A stretch of DNA of 64,000 nt from NCBI RefSeq assembly GCF_900100735.1, contig NZ_FNCJ01000009.1, positions 1 to 64,000 of the forward strand, given 5' to 3'. The notes beneath the pieces are model-generated. The model saw only the letters and a list, made by a program, of their open reading frames with translations, did not search any database and was not told the DNA's origin. A program made the position numbers and the translations under genes. Positions 52,438 through 61,980 of this stretch are shown one piece after another. The first letter of the stretch is position 1. Each line of letters begins with the position of its first letter. The DNA comes from Paraburkholderia phenazinium. GTDB taxonomy: Bacteria; Pseudomonadota; Gammaproteobacteria; Burkholderiales; Burkholderiaceae.

Positions 52438-52563
52438 ATGATGGTTCCCGACGACGCCTACGAATACAGGATGTTCCGTCAGGAGCGCATCGAAGACGTC
52501 GTGCCGCACCACTGGAACGAATCCACCTTCGATCGGCGTAACCCCGCATACGGCTTCCACTGA
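52438..52563 (+). CDS. Possible 41-residue protein
   Basis: This frame starts MMVPDDAYEYRMFRQERIED and ends RRNPAYGFH. GTGGAA before the ATG is a weak ribosome binding site. Composition is protein-like, acidic and aromatic. It ends 30 bp before the MFS pseudogene on the other strand. Confidence 0.3.
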   Translation: MMVPDDAYEYRMFRQERIEDVVPHHWNESTFDRRNPAYGFH

Positions 52564-52593
52564 TGCCGAGTCCAGCGAGCTACTAGTGCACTC

Positions 52594-53079
52594 CTAATGC
52601 CAGGCAGGCGCAAGCCGGCGCCGCTCGACCAGCGCCGGGCGCACCAGACTCCAGATCAGCGCGGCGCCAATCAGGTCGCCAAAGCCCAACGCCACGAAGA
52701 ACGGCGTATAGCCGATCGTCATCACCAGCGCGCCCATCACCAGCGTAAAAAGAACGAAATCGAGCCGCCCATCAGGCAGCCGATATCGGCGGCAACGAAC
52801 GGCAGCCATGCAGATGCACGACCAGGCGAGGCCGCACAGCAGAAAGCCGAAGCGCAGCCCGATACGGTCCATCAGGTAGCCTGTGAGCGGACCGCCCAAC
52901 GGATACATGACGAGGAACGCTCCGGTAATCCAGCCGTACTGACCGGTGGAGATATGCAGGCTCTGCATGACCGTCGGCGCGGCGACGCTCAACGAGCTGC
53001 GTGCCAGGTAGTTCATGACCGTGCCCAACGACAGCAGCGCGATCATCCACCAGCGCAGCCCTTTGACCTTGATTCCCAT
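52594..53079 (-). pseudogene. MFS transporter with a large internal deletion
   Basis: The first roughly 100 residues (GLRWWMIALLSLGTVMNYLA, ITGAFLVMYPLGGPLTGYLM) match the start of ACS-type (hexuronate/phthalate) MFS carriers. The last roughly 60 (VLFTLVMGALVMTIGYTPFF, DLIGAALIWSLVRPALVERR) match the end. About 260 residues are missing between them, yet the frame stays open. The protein of 161 residues cannot form a 12-helix carrier. Confidence 0.75.
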
Positions 53080-53430
53080 GATGGTGTCTCTCTCCAGTCC
53101 GTCTGTTGTTTTATGCGTTTTGAACACGCCGACACCTCTGCTGGCATCGAAGACATCGCATGTCCGTCAACCTCTTTGGATCAAGGACTAGATCGCGGGT
53201 GTTTACCCGATAGGTGCGCTGTAATAGGCGGGATGACCGACTTTCCCTAAGCTTCGCCGGCGCAGTTTATTTTAGTTATGCGACAACTGCTGCGGCTCGA
53301 ATGACGGTCTCCGCCGGCGTGCAGGTTGCAAGCGCGTGCCGCCCTTGCTGTCCGGCGATTGAAGGCCGTGCGCCGGGAACGCCGAGCGGCCGGCCCCGGC
53401 GCATTGGCCGCATGACGTGCGTGACTCGTA
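53080..53430. other. Stretch without a gene
   Basis: This is the promoter side of the MFS pseudogene and the downstream side of the DUF1176 gene. No gene or clear terminator was seen. Confidence 0.45.
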
Positions 53431-54570
53431 TTACTCGGCTTGCCGCGACCGATACAGCCTCGGCCAATCGTCGCTCGAGATGCCGACGCAACTCCCCATT
53501 TCGCTGATCTCGCTTAACTGAAAGCGTTCACCGTCGAAGATCCAGGTGGTCAGGGTGCCGCAGTCGCCCAGGCCGCGCGCTTTGACGAAACTGCTCAGCT
53601 CGCCGCTCGCCGGGTCGTAACCTGTCTCGGTAAGTTCATTGCGAACCGTGGCCGAATCGAGTCCGGCACTCGCCTGGGTGCCGAAATCCAGCGGCTTGGC
53701 CGCATAGGGCGGGTGGCGCTGAACCCGGTACATCAGGCTGGTGTGGTTGTATGCGCCGCCCGTCGAGCAGCCTAGCGCGACCACCGCCTCCTTCGACGTC
53801 AATGCATAAGCAGCGGACTCGCTCTTCTGCGCGGCGCGCGCATCGTCGTCGTCACCGCTGTCGACACATGTGCTGCCCTGGACTACAGGATGAAAACGCG
53901 CGAGCGTCGCGTCGACCAGCGTGCGCTGCTCCGCCTCCGACAAGGGCGCCACGCCTTTCATGGGCTTGCCCGTCAACGGCAGCGGCGCAGCAGGCGGCAC
54001 CGCAGCAGCGGGCTTGTCGCCCTTGCGCAGCCAGGCCGTGACCGTGTCGAGCCGCCCTTGCGTCGCATCGATCGCCAGCACGCTTGCGCTCAAGCCCGCC
54101 AGCGACGCCTGGGGCGGGTCTTTACGCGCCGGATCGCCGACACTCACCGTCTGGCCATTCCGCACGGCCACGAGCCACGCATCGATCGCCGCTGGGTCGT
54201 GCGTGACGAGCCGGTAGCGGTACACCGCGTCGCTTTCACTGAGGGCCAATACCTTCCACTGCTGCGGATCGAGCGCGAGCGGATGCCCGTCGAGACGCAG
54301 CGCGTTCATGCTCAGCGGTTGTTGCTGGGTGGCGAATTGCAGCGTGGCTGCGCCGTCCGGGCCCGCATCGCGCTGCAGAACGATCAGCAGATTCGTGCCC
54401 TCCTCTTCGCCATATGCGGCAGCCTCACAGCGCCTGACGTTATCGCACGTAAGGGACCAGGCCTTGTAGTCGTGCGAAAACGCCTGATAGGCGGCCGCGG
54501 GTCCAACTGCAAACGCCAACCCGGCGAAGAACGTGGATGACGCTGCGAAGAACAGGTGCCTCGCTTTCAT
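53431..54570 (-). CDS. DUF1176-family secreted protein
   Basis: From ATG 54570, 379 residues with a signal peptide (FFAASSTFFAGLAFAVGPAA, cleavage after AAA). The DUF1176 pattern follows: FSHDYKAWSLTCDNVRRCEA near the N-terminus and CGTLTTWIFDGERFQLSEIS at the C-terminus. A Cys pair near each end suggests disulfides in the periplasm. Function of the family is unknown. The frame extends to 54735, but that part lacks the signal sequence start. Confidence 0.85.
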   Translation of the reverse strand: MKARHLFFAASSTFFAGLAFAVGPAAAYQAFSHDYKAWSLTCDNVRRCEAAAYGEEEGTNLLIVLQRDAGPDGAATLQFATQQQPLSMNALRLDGHPLALDPQQWKVLALSESDAVYRYRLVTHDPAAIDAWLVAVRNGQTVSVGDPARKDPPQASLAGLSASVLAIDATQGRLDTVTAWLRKGDKPAAAVPPAAPLPLTGKPMKGVAPLSEAEQRTLVDATLARFHPVVQGSTCVDSGDDDDARAAQKSESAAYALTSKEAVVALGCSTGGAYNHTSLMYRVQRHPPYAAKPLDFGTQASAGLDSATVRNELTETGYDPASGELSSFVKARGLGDCGTLTTWIFDGERFQLSEISEMGSCVGISSDDWPRLYRSRQAE

Positions 54571-54767
54571 AGGACATCGCTTCCGATTTTGGGTCACCGC
54601 ACTCAGCGCCGCTCGCACCGCCGTATTCACTTGCCCGACCGCCCGCCGATCCGGTTTAAAAATCTCTTCATTTTCCTGCTCCCGTTGCGATAGGGCCAGC
54701 ACCTTATCCTGCCTCTGAACGGACAACCCACTCACCCGATCACCTCTTTGTCGAACTACCCGGAACC

Positions 54768-54926
54768 ATGAAACTGCGGACTTTCACCTTGCGATTAGTG
54801 CGGCTGGCTGTGTGCGTCGCCGCCGGCGCGACGCTGTGCGGATGCGCGTCGCTGCACGCCTCCCCTAACGGCCCCGGCGACTGCGTCGGACCGCCGGATT
54901 TCTGTACGCCGTTCTTCGGCTCGTAA
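54768..54926 (+). CDS. Small lipoprotein
   Basis: The 52-residue product has a basic start, hydrophobic core and lipobox LCGC, followed by a short Cys-containing tail (GPGDCVGPPDFCTPFFG). Small entericidin-like or toxin-like lipoproteins look like this, but I cannot place it in a family. It is divergent from the DUF1176 gene. Confidence 0.6.
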   Translation: MKLRTFTLRLVRLAVCVAAGATLCGCASLHASPNGPGDCVGPPDFCTPFFGS

Positions 54927-54993
54927 GAGCATTTCGATGGCCGCACTGGCGCAAACGCCCGAGGCGGCCCGCTCTACACGTGCGCAACCTCCA

Positions 54994-55833
54994 TCAGTCG
55001 TTCACTGACAACACCAACGTCGGCGCCGGAATATCCTTGGCCTCGATCTCGACGTTCAGCGGCGCCACTGCCGTGCCGATCGCGAAGAATTCGATCACAT
55101 GGCTTTCCCAGCGGTACGACTTTTCGTGGATCATCGTGCCGATCACGCCTTCGGCCTTGGCGGTTTGCGCTTCGATCTGCATGCGCTCGATCGCCAGTTC
55201 GCGCGCACTGTAAATCGCCTGGGTGAACTGCTCCAGCTCGACGTTGCGCCCCGCCTGATTGAAGGCCTTCAGCATGCCGCGGTGCGCGACGTGGTACACG
55301 CAACTGCCCATCACCAGTTCGATGGGCCGGTAACCGGAATTCAGCAGCGTGTAGAAATCCTGGCCAGACAGGTCCGAGGTGAACGGGCCACCGTCGTGCG
55401 CCCGGAAGCCCTTGGTGTCGTGGTTATGAACCACACCCGTGCCGATGGCGACGAACTCGAGAATGTCCGCATCCCACTCCACATGCTTGATCTCGAGGCG
55501 CACGCCCACAATCCCGTCCGCCCCCATGCCGCGTGCTTCCTCGCGCATGCGCGACATCGCCAGTTCGCGGGCGTGATACATCGCCTGCGACAGCACCTCC
55601 AGTTCCTGGTTCTTGTTCCAGGAGCCGTACTGAATGCCGACGTGGTAGATACTGCTGCCCACGCACAGGCCGATCGGTTCGAAGCCGGCCTTGCGGACCA
55701 GCAGGAACTCGTTGACCGACAGGTCGGAAGTGAACACCGAGGTCGGGTGTGCCGCGCTGCGCAGCCCCTGAAGACGCGCTTTGGCGTTCGCGGGAAGCTG
55801 GGCGGTGACGTCTTGCATCGTGGTTTCAGCCAT
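54994..55833 (-). CDS. Protein with two YbjQ-like (UPF0145) domains
   Basis: The 279-residue protein has two repeats of the YbjQ fold. The first contains VGSSIYHVGIQYGSWNKNQE, ARELAMSRMREEARGMGADG and IVGVRLE; the second has VMGSCVYHVAHRGML, ARELAIERMQIEAQTAKAEG and VIGTMI. The AR-LA-xRM-xEA-xxxGAxGI(V/I)G motif is the family signature. The family is annotated as heavy-metal binding from structure only. It is the last gene of a four-gene minus-strand cluster starting with a TelA-like gene. Confidence 0.85.
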   Translation of the reverse strand: MAETTMQDVTAQLPANAKARLQGLRSAAHPTSVFTSDLSVNEFLLVRKAGFEPIGLCVGSSIYHVGIQYGSWNKNQELEVLSQAMYHARELAMSRMREEARGMGADGIVGVRLEIKHVEWDADILEFVAIGTGVVHNHDTKGFRAHDGGPFTSDLSGQDFYTLLNSGYRPIELVMGSCVYHVAHRGMLKAFNQAGRNVELEQFTQAIYSARELAIERMQIEAQTAKAEGVIGTMIHEKSYRWESHVIEFFAIGTAVAPLNVEIEAKDIPAPTLVLSVND

Positions 55834-55862
55834 GTTTGTCTCTGCTCTGGGTAGAAGAAGGT

Positions 55863-56753
55863 TCAGATGCCGTCGCTGTATGCGTTGTGATGTTCGGAGG
55901 TGGAGCGCAGGTTGTCGGGCTTGTCGCTGAGATCGAGCACGAATTCGACGTTATGAGGCACCGCGACGCCGCGCGGGCAATCGACCACCGTACCCATCAC
56001 GATGTGCCGCCCAAGCAGCGGCGAGTTTTCCTCATCGTCATCTCCCATGCGGATCAACTGGCTAAACTGCAACTGGGCCAGCACGCCCGAGCCCTGGCGG
56101 GCGGCATCGGCACGCAGGTCCGCATGCGCGTTGCGGCGGATCCGCTCCCAGAAGGCCGTGCTCTGCGGCAAAGGCTGATTGCCACGCCAACCCATCACGC
56201 TGTAATCGAGCGGGCCATTGCTCCACTCATAGCGCGCACCGACCGCGAGTCCCACCGGAATGATCCCGGCCTCCAGCAACTGGATGAACTCCAGCGCCGG
56301 CACCGTCGAAATGATGGGCGCCGGGCTCGGCGGCAAGCCTTCGATGCGCACCGCGGTGCCGACCAGCGAGTAGTCCATGCTGTCTTCGAGGTACAGATCG
56401 ACAGTCACCATCCTGACGTCGATCACGGCATTGGCGCCCAGCACAATCGCTTCCGCTTCCAGACGCTGCAAGGCCTTGCGCCAACCCTGCGCATGCCCTT
56501 CGGTCCACGAAAAGCCATAGTGCATCCAGCAGGTCGCGGCGATCGGCGCAATCATCCTCAGGCCGTGGCTGCGTGCCAGCGCCATCTCCGGCGCGGTGAG
56601 CGTGGAGACCCACGGCAGCGTGCCGCTCTTCGAATCCGCAAGGCGCTGGTGCACCATGTTCGGCACGCCCTGCGCGTCGAAGAACTCCGGCGCCGGGCCG
56701 CTCGGCGTACTCGGCCCATTCTTGCCTTTAAACAGCGAGCCCAACCAGCTCAT
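55863..56753 (-). CDS. YbjQ-like two-domain protein, divergent
   Basis: AGGAGATGCCG ahead of 56753 fixes the start (MSWLGSLFKGKNGP). The 296-residue product repeats the YbjQ pattern in altered form: RKALQRLEAEAIVLGANAVI with DVRMVTVDL, and later ALEFIQLLEAGIIPVGLAVG and RRNAHADLRADAARQGSGVL. It probably arose from the neighbouring gene by duplication. It lies 29 bp before that gene and 36 bp after the next upstream gene, so the cluster is one transcript. Confidence 0.78.
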   Translation of the reverse strand: MSWLGSLFKGKNGPSTPSGPAPEFFDAQGVPNMVHQRLADSKSGTLPWVSTLTAPEMALARSHGLRMIAPIAATCWMHYGFSWTEGHAQGWRKALQRLEAEAIVLGANAVIDVRMVTVDLYLEDSMDYSLVGTAVRIEGLPPSPAPIISTVPALEFIQLLEAGIIPVGLAVGARYEWSNGPLDYSVMGWRGNQPLPQSTAFWERIRRNAHADLRADAARQGSGVLAQLQFSQLIRMGDDDEENSPLLGRHIVMGTVVDCPRGVAVPHNVEFVLDLSDKPDNLRSTSEHHNAYSDGI

Positions 56754-56789
56754 CGGCATCTCCTGCGAAATTGTTGATTTGGGATCTGG

Positions 56790-57200
56790 CTACAGCCGGG
56801 CCAGCAACTCGGCCATCGCGCGCGCCTTTTCGGTGCGTTCGTGGACATGCGTCATCAGGCCGGCCATCCAGGTGTGGGGGTCGACTTCACGGGTTGAAAG
56901 GACGACGCCTTTCACCTTCTTTTCGACTTCGGTGGCGAGGTGCTGGCCGTCTTTTAGGCGCATCGCATAGGTCTCGTTGTCGAAGGACACGGATACACCG
57001 ACGATTTCCTCAGTCTTCCGAAACAAACCGCGCCGTACCCGATGAACCTGGGCGTGGTTCGGCAAGGCTTCGGCCACGATCAGCGCGAAGCGCGAGAGAA
57101 AGGAGGCGCGATCGCCTTCGGCATGGCGCAGCCACGCGGCGGCAAGATCGAAACTGAGCGGCGCAGAACCACCATTAAGGTCGTGTGTGGATTCGGACAC
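56790..57200 (-). CDS. Conserved-looking protein in the TelA-YbjQ cluster
   Basis: The 136-residue protein has no signal peptide. A mixed region (RGLFRKTEEIVGVSVSFDNE, TYAMRLKDGQHLATEVEKKV) resembles a small beta sheet, followed by a C-terminal helix (HERTEKARAMAELLARL). It starts two bases before the TelA-like stop, so the two are co-translated. Family not recognised. Confidence 0.7.
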   Translation of the reverse strand: MSESTHDLNGGSAPLSFDLAAAWLRHAEGDRASFLSRFALIVAEALPNHAQVHRVRRGLFRKTEEIVGVSVSFDNETYAMRLKDGQHLATEVEKKVKGVVLSTREVDPHTWMAGLMTHVHERTEKARAMAELLARL

Positions 57201-57201
57201 G

Positions 57202-58491
57202 TCATGCTCCAGGCGGTGCGGCGAGCGCCTGGGCCTGCACGCCGCGCATGCCTTCCACCAGCTTGTTGCGCACCTCGATCAGTTTTTGCTCGCGCTCGCG
57301 ATCCTGGGCGAGAACCTGCTGTTCGATGGCGAGCACTTCTTTCATCGTTTCGATCGACTGGGCCGCCGCTGCCGCGAGCGACTCCAGATTGCGCGGGTCG
57401 CCGCCGAGGCTGTGCGCCGCATCGACCGCGGCATCGTGGGCGCCCTGCACGGCCAGCGCGGTGATCCGGCGGGCCGCCTCGTCGAGCTTCTCGCTTTCTT
57501 CGCCGGCGCGGCGCGTATCGGCCTGCACCACGGCCTGTGCCGCCACCGCCATCAGGCGCGGAATCGTCACCATGATGCCGGTCGTGAGCTTGCTCACACG
57601 CGTCTCGGCCGCCTTGCGGTTCGACGCAATCAGCGGAATCAGCGTCGCGGCGGAAATCATCGCTTCGCGAAGATCCGCGATCCTGCCGCGGAAATTCCCC
57701 AGCGTGTTGCGGTAGTCCATGGCAATCGCCGCGTCGCCTGCGGTGTTGGTGCGCAAGGCCACCTGGCGCAACAGTTCTGCTTCGCCGACGCCGCGCTCCA
57801 GCGCCAGTTGCATCGCGGCGATGCCGATCGAGAGATCGCTCACGCCCTGGCGCACCGCCTTCGACTGCTCGTCGAGCTGCTGGATGGTGATCATCAGATC
57901 GGCCTTGGTGCGCCGTGCCTTGGCCTCCTCGGCATCCATCAAGCCGAGAAAGGCCTTGCGGTTCTCCTGGAACGACCTGGCCGCACCATGGGCGACCTTG
58001 CCCAGACGCCCCAGCTTGCTGAGAAAGCCGGTGACCTTCGGCGCGGCTTCGCGGGCTTCCTCCTGAAGCTCCTCGATCCGCAGAATCTTGATGCCGTCGA
58101 TCACGGCCGCGGCAATGCGTCCAATCTCGCCGGCCTCGCCCACTGTGGTGTCGGCGAGCAGACGGCGCGACGCAAGAGCGAGCGGTTGCAGCGCGTTGTC
58201 GACGAAGTTCAGCGTAGTCGTGGTGTCGTCGAAGCGGATGCTGTCGGCCAGCTTCTGCGCTACCGCACGCTGTTCCGGCGCAAGCGAACTGAGATCGACC
58301 AGCCGCTCCGCAGGCGGCATGGGCGTCAACACTTCGGCGGGCAGGTTCGAGTTCGAAACAGCCGGAGCCGTCTCGGGCGCGACCTGCAGCGCGCCGGTTT
58401 CAGCCGGTTCGCCGGCAGCGTTCAGGAAGGCCGCCAGATCCAGCGGCGACTCGGTAGGGCTGGACGGATCTTTTGCAGTGGGATCGCTCAT
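57202..58491 (-). CDS. TelA-like protein (toxic anion resistance family)
   Basis: This 429-residue, almost wholly helical protein shows the TelA pattern: helices with IQQLDEQSKAVRQGVSDLSI, a central RNTLGNFRGRIADLREAMIS, then SNRKAAETRVSKLTTGIMVT and a C-terminal helix pair (IETMKEVLAIEQQVLAQDRE). TelA proteins accompany tellurite/stress ter systems but their activity is unknown. It leads the cluster with two YbjQ-like proteins. No TerD/TerC genes are nearby. Confidence 0.75.
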   Translation of the reverse strand: MSDPTAKDPSSPTESPLDLAAFLNAAGEPAETGALQVAPETAPAVSNSNLPAEVLTPMPPAERLVDLSSLAPEQRAVAQKLADSIRFDDTTTTLNFVDNALQPLALASRRLLADTTVGEAGEIGRIAAAVIDGIKILRIEELQEEAREAAPKVTGFLSKLGRLGKVAHGAARSFQENRKAFLGLMDAEEAKARRTKADLMITIQQLDEQSKAVRQGVSDLSIGIAAMQLALERGVGEAELLRQVALRTNTAGDAAIAMDYRNTLGNFRGRIADLREAMISAATLIPLIASNRKAAETRVSKLTTGIMVTIPRLMAVAAQAVVQADTRRAGEESEKLDEAARRITALAVQGAHDAAVDAAHSLGGDPRNLESLAAAAAQSIETMKEVLAIEQQVLAQDREREQKLIEVRNKLVEGMRGVQAQALAAPPGA

Positions 58492-58906
58492 GGGAAGCCG
58501 GATGGTAATTGGGAAAATGAGCTGAAAAGTAAGCCGAAGATGAAATCAGGGAGCAGGGAAAAATTGCGGATTAAACGCGCTCAACTGAAAAAAATTACGT
58601 GGCGAGACGATGTCATTTTTAAATTCGTTAAATCGACCGCGCATTCCCGCTCCACACATGTGCCACGCGTCATTCGAATGGAGTGTGATATAGCCGTGTA
58701 TGAGACGGCTCGCTAGCTCGATTAACTTCCACTGTTCCCCGAAGGCACAACAGCATAAACCGGATTCGACCCAGCAGGAATAGGCAGCAATGGAATAAAG
58801 CGCGATCTTGTAAGCCATTTATAAGCTATATCGTTGCCCGATATGCAATATGAATGGCGCAACATCTACTGACTTAAAAACGTCATTGTTAAATCACAGT
58901 GCTGCG
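58492..58906. other. Intergenic stretch without a gene
   Basis: It is AT-richer than its surroundings and carries the promoter of the TelA-like operon. No coding frame or repeat is supported. Confidence 0.5.
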
Positions 58907-59236
58907 CTATTTCCCCGGCAGTGACCGCACAAACTCGAGCGCCGAGTCGACGATCCGGCCACGCAGGGCATCGTTGCCGTAGACCTCGGAAGCGGCCCGC
59001 ACCCAGCCGGGCATATGCCGCCCGCGCGAGATCATGGGGACGATGCCTGTGATCTGCAGCGCCCAACCATCGCGATCTTTGCCCAGGCGCACCAGCATGC
59101 CGTCCTCACGCGCGCCGCACAGCAGATTGCCATTCAGCAGCCAGGCCCACCCGCCAAACATGGCCTTCTCCGTGATTCCATATACTGCTCTCAATTCGTC
59201 GTTTAACAATTCTTCCAGACCGCGATCGCGTGCCAT
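58907..59236 (-). CDS. TfoX N-terminal domain protein
   Basis: The 109-residue protein matches the TfoX_N (Sxy-like) domain: ELLNDELRAVYGITEKAMFG, GWAWLLNGNLLCGAREDGML and GRHMPGWVRAASEVY near the end. The family is related to competence regulators but most stand-alone members are uncharacterised. It is monocistronic and convergent with nothing. Confidence 0.88.
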   Translation of the reverse strand: MARDRGLEELLNDELRAVYGITEKAMFGGWAWLLNGNLLCGAREDGMLVRLGKDRDGWALQITGIVPMISRGRHMPGWVRAASEVYGNDALRGRIVDSALEFVRSLPGK

Positions 59237-59448
59237 GCTGTTTCCCGCTTCGTTTTGAGTGCCGCCCCTATCTTATCGATAATCGAACGTTGCGATAGCA
59301 GGCACAATTGTTGTCATGCGTCGCGCATGAAATGCACTGCTTTATCGGCCGAAACCTTAAAAAATTTGACTCCACCCCGGTTTCAGACGTAGCATTTCGC
59401 CATGGCTAAGGGACAGACCCAGCGCCGCCAATCTCCTGAGGGATTCTC

Positions 59449-60486
59449 ATGAGCACGTTGTCCAGGCGCTTCGATGCGCTGATTTTCATTGGTCGTTTTC
59501 AACCCCTGCATCGCGGTCACCTCGAAGTCCTGCGGCGCGCGTTGAGTCTCGCGACCCAAGTCTGCGTTCTGATTGGTTCAACCGACCGGCCTCGCACCGT
59601 CAAAGACCCGTTCTCGTTCGACGAACGCCGCCAGATGATTACGTCTGTGCTGGCCGAGGAAGAACGCGAGCGCGTCGCCATCGCGGCGGTACAAGACTCC
59701 ACCTATAACGACGGCGACTGGGTGCGCTGGGTTCAGGACGCAGTCGCGGCCGAACTGGGCGACACGGCCGGCAAGAAGATCGGCCTGATCGGCCACGAGA
59801 AAGACAGCTCGTCGTATTACCTGCGCATGTTCCCGCAATGGGAACTCGTCGATGTCGACGCAAGCGAAGACATTTCGGCCACGGAGATTCGCGACCAGTT
59901 CTTTGCCGAGCGCAGCAACAGCTTCGTTTCGTGGGCCGTTCCGGCTCCGGTGTTCGATTGGCTCGAGCAGTTCCGCACGCGGCCCGAATTCCTGCAGTTG
60001 AAATCCGAAGCGGAATTCATCGCGGGCTACAAGAAAGCGTGGGCGGCGGCCCCCTACCCGGTCACCTTCGTTACGGTCGACGCGCTGGTCGTGCATTCCG
60101 GTCATATCCTGCTGGTGCGCCGCCGCAGCGAACCGGGGCGCGGCCTGTGGGCCTTGCCCGGCGGCTTCGTCAACCAGGACGAGCGGCTCGAAGTGGCCTG
60201 CTTGCGCGAGTTGCGCGAAGAAACCGGTCTCAAGCTGCCGGAACCGGTGATGCGCGGTTCGCTGAAAGACCGCCAGGTGTTCGATCACCCACAGCGTTCG
60301 GCGCGCGGCCGCACCATCACGCACGCCTTCCTGTTCCACTTTCCGGTCGGCGATCTGCCGCGCGTCAAAGGCAGCGACGACGCCGACAAGGCGCGCTGGG
60401 TGCCCTTGAACGTGTTCGCGCAGATGCGCAACGTGATGTTCGAAGACCACTTCGACATCGCCTATCACTTCCTCGGAAAGCTTTGA
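59449..60486 (+). CDS. nadM: Bifunctional NMN adenylyltransferase / Nudix hydrolase
   Basis: The 345-residue fusion has the nucleotidyltransferase motif GRFQPLHRGH (HxGH) at residues 14-23 and the second signature ISATEIRDQF near 142. The C-terminal Nudix domain carries GFVNQDERLEVACLRELREE with TGL, a complete G-x5-E-x7-R-E-U-x-E-E-x-G-U box. The N-half makes NAD from NMN and ATP; the Nudix half hydrolyses ADP-ribose-like products. With nadV 60 bp downstream it forms the two-step nicotinamide salvage route. Confidence 0.95.
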   Translation: MSTLSRRFDALIFIGRFQPLHRGHLEVLRRALSLATQVCVLIGSTDRPRTVKDPFSFDERRQMITSVLAEEERERVAIAAVQDSTYNDGDWVRWVQDAVAAELGDTAGKKIGLIGHEKDSSSYYLRMFPQWELVDVDASEDISATEIRDQFFAERSNSFVSWAVPAPVFDWLEQFRTRPEFLQLKSEAEFIAGYKKAWAAAPYPVTFVTVDALVVHSGHILLVRRRSEPGRGLWALPGGFVNQDERLEVACLRELREETGLKLPEPVMRGSLKDRQVFDHPQRSARGRTITHAFLFHFPVGDLPRVKGSDDADKARWVPLNVFAQMRNVMFEDHFDIAYHFLGKL

Positions 60487-60546
60487 TTCGTCCCACCCGC
60501 CGGGATAGACCCGGCGGCACCTCAACGGCATAGAGGAGCTCTAGCC

Positions 60547-61980
60547 ATGCAAACCACTCTCCGCAGTTTCGCCTCGATCCTCGCCAACCCGATCCTCAAC
60601 ACGGATTCGTACAAGGCCTCGCACTACCTGCAATATCCGCCGCAAGCCTCGGCGATGTTCTCGTATATCGAATCGCGCGGCGGCCGCTATGAACGTACGG
60701 TGTTCTTCGGGCTGCAGATGCTGCTCAAGGAATACCTGTGCCGCCCGATCACCAATGCGATGATCGACGAAGCCAAGGCATTCTTTGCCGCGCACGGCGA
60801 GCCGTTCAACGAAGCCGGCTGGCGCTATATCGTCGGGCAGTATGACGGCTATCTGCCGGTGCAGATCCGCGCCGTGGCCGAGGGTTCGGTGGTGCCGGCG
60901 CACAATGTGCTCGTCACCGTCGAGTGTGAGGATCCCGAAGTGTTCTGGCTAGCCTCCTACCTCGAAACCATGCTGCTGCGCATCTGGTATCCGGTGACGG
61001 TTGCGACCCAAAGCTGGCACCTGCGCAAGACGATCCGCCACTATCTGCAGAAGACCAGTGACGACCTCGCGCAACTGCCGTTCAAGCTGCACGACTTCGG
61101 CGCGCGCGGCGTGTCGAGTGCGGAGTCGTCGGCAATCGGCGGCGCGGCTCACCTGGTCAGCTTCATGGGTTCGGATACGGTGCTCGGCGTGGTGGCGGCA
61201 AACCAGTTCTACAACGAACCAATGGCGGCCTTCTCGGTGCCGGCTGCGGAGCACAGCACGATCACGGCATGGGGCCGCGAAGGCGAAACCGACGCCTACC
61301 GCAACATGCTGCGGCAGTTCGGCAAGGAAGGCGCGATCGTCTCGGTCGTCTCCGACTCCTACGATCTGTTCGCCGCACTCGACCTGTGGGGCACGCAGTT
61401 AAAGCAGGCGGTGATCGACTCGGGCGCGACGCTGGTGATCCGGCCGGACTCGGGCGACCCGCTCACCATCGTGCTGCAGACCCTGCGCGCACTCGACGCC
61501 TCGTTTGGCTCGACGCTCAACAGCAAGGGCTACCGCGTACTCAACCATGTGCGCGTGATCCAGGGCGACGGCGTCAACGCACAATCGATCGAAGCGATTC
61601 TGGCGGCGCTCGACGCAGCCGGTTATGCCGCCGACAACCTGGTGTTCGGCATGGGCGGCGCCCTGCTGCAACAGGTCAATCGCGACACGCAACGCTTCGC
61701 GATGAAGTGCTCGGCCATCCGGGTCGGCGCGACATGGCAAGGCGTCTGCAAGGACCCGGTGACGGATGCCGGCAAGCGCTCGAAGAAGGGCCGTCTCACC
61801 TTGCTGCGCAACCGCCGCACCGGTGAATACCGCACGGTCGAGTTGCCGCTCGCGTGGGACGACCACAGGGTCGAAGGCGACTGGGACGAAGCGCTCACCA
61901 CGGTGTTCGAGGCGGGCAAACTGCTGGTCGACGATAGCTTCGCTGCGATCCGGGCCCGGGCTCATGCGGACGAAGCCTGA
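60547..61980 (+). CDS. nadV: Nicotinamide phosphoribosyltransferase
   Basis: The 477-residue NAMPT-type protein opens NPILNTDSYKASHYLQYPPQ and contains HDFGARGVSSAESSAIGGAA, SVPAAEHSTITAWG, VSDSYDLF and VIRPDSGDP, all matching the phosphoribosyltransferase active site. It converts nicotinamide and PRPP to NMN, bypassing deamidation. GAGGAG precedes the ATG. It shares an operon with NadM-Nudix; the next gene starts inside its last 17 bases. Confidence 0.95.
   Translation: MQTTLRSFASILANPILNTDSYKASHYLQYPPQASAMFSYIESRGGRYERTVFFGLQMLLKEYLCRPITNAMIDEAKAFFAAHGEPFNEAGWRYIVGQYDGYLPVQIRAVAEGSVVPAHNVLVTVECEDPEVFWLASYLETMLLRIWYPVTVATQSWHLRKTIRHYLQKTSDDLAQLPFKLHDFGARGVSSAESSAIGGAAHLVSFMGSDTVLGVVAANQFYNEPMAAFSVPAAEHSTITAWGREGETDAYRNMLRQFGKEGAIVSVVSDSYDLFAALDLWGTQLKQAVIDSGATLVIRPDSGDPLTIVLQTLRALDASFGSTLNSKGYRVLNHVRVIQGDGVNAQSIEAILAALDAAGYAADNLVFGMGGALLQQVNRDTQRFAMKCSAIRVGATWQGVCKDPVTDAGKRSKKGRLTLLRNRRTGEYRTVELPLAWDDHRVEGDWDEALTTVFEAGKLLVDDSFAAIRARAHADEA

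Noticed and set aside
57187..58716. 509-residue open frame opposite the TelA-like gene
   Set aside because: Antisense shadow, very rich in His and Arg, with no domain pattern and no ribosome binding site.
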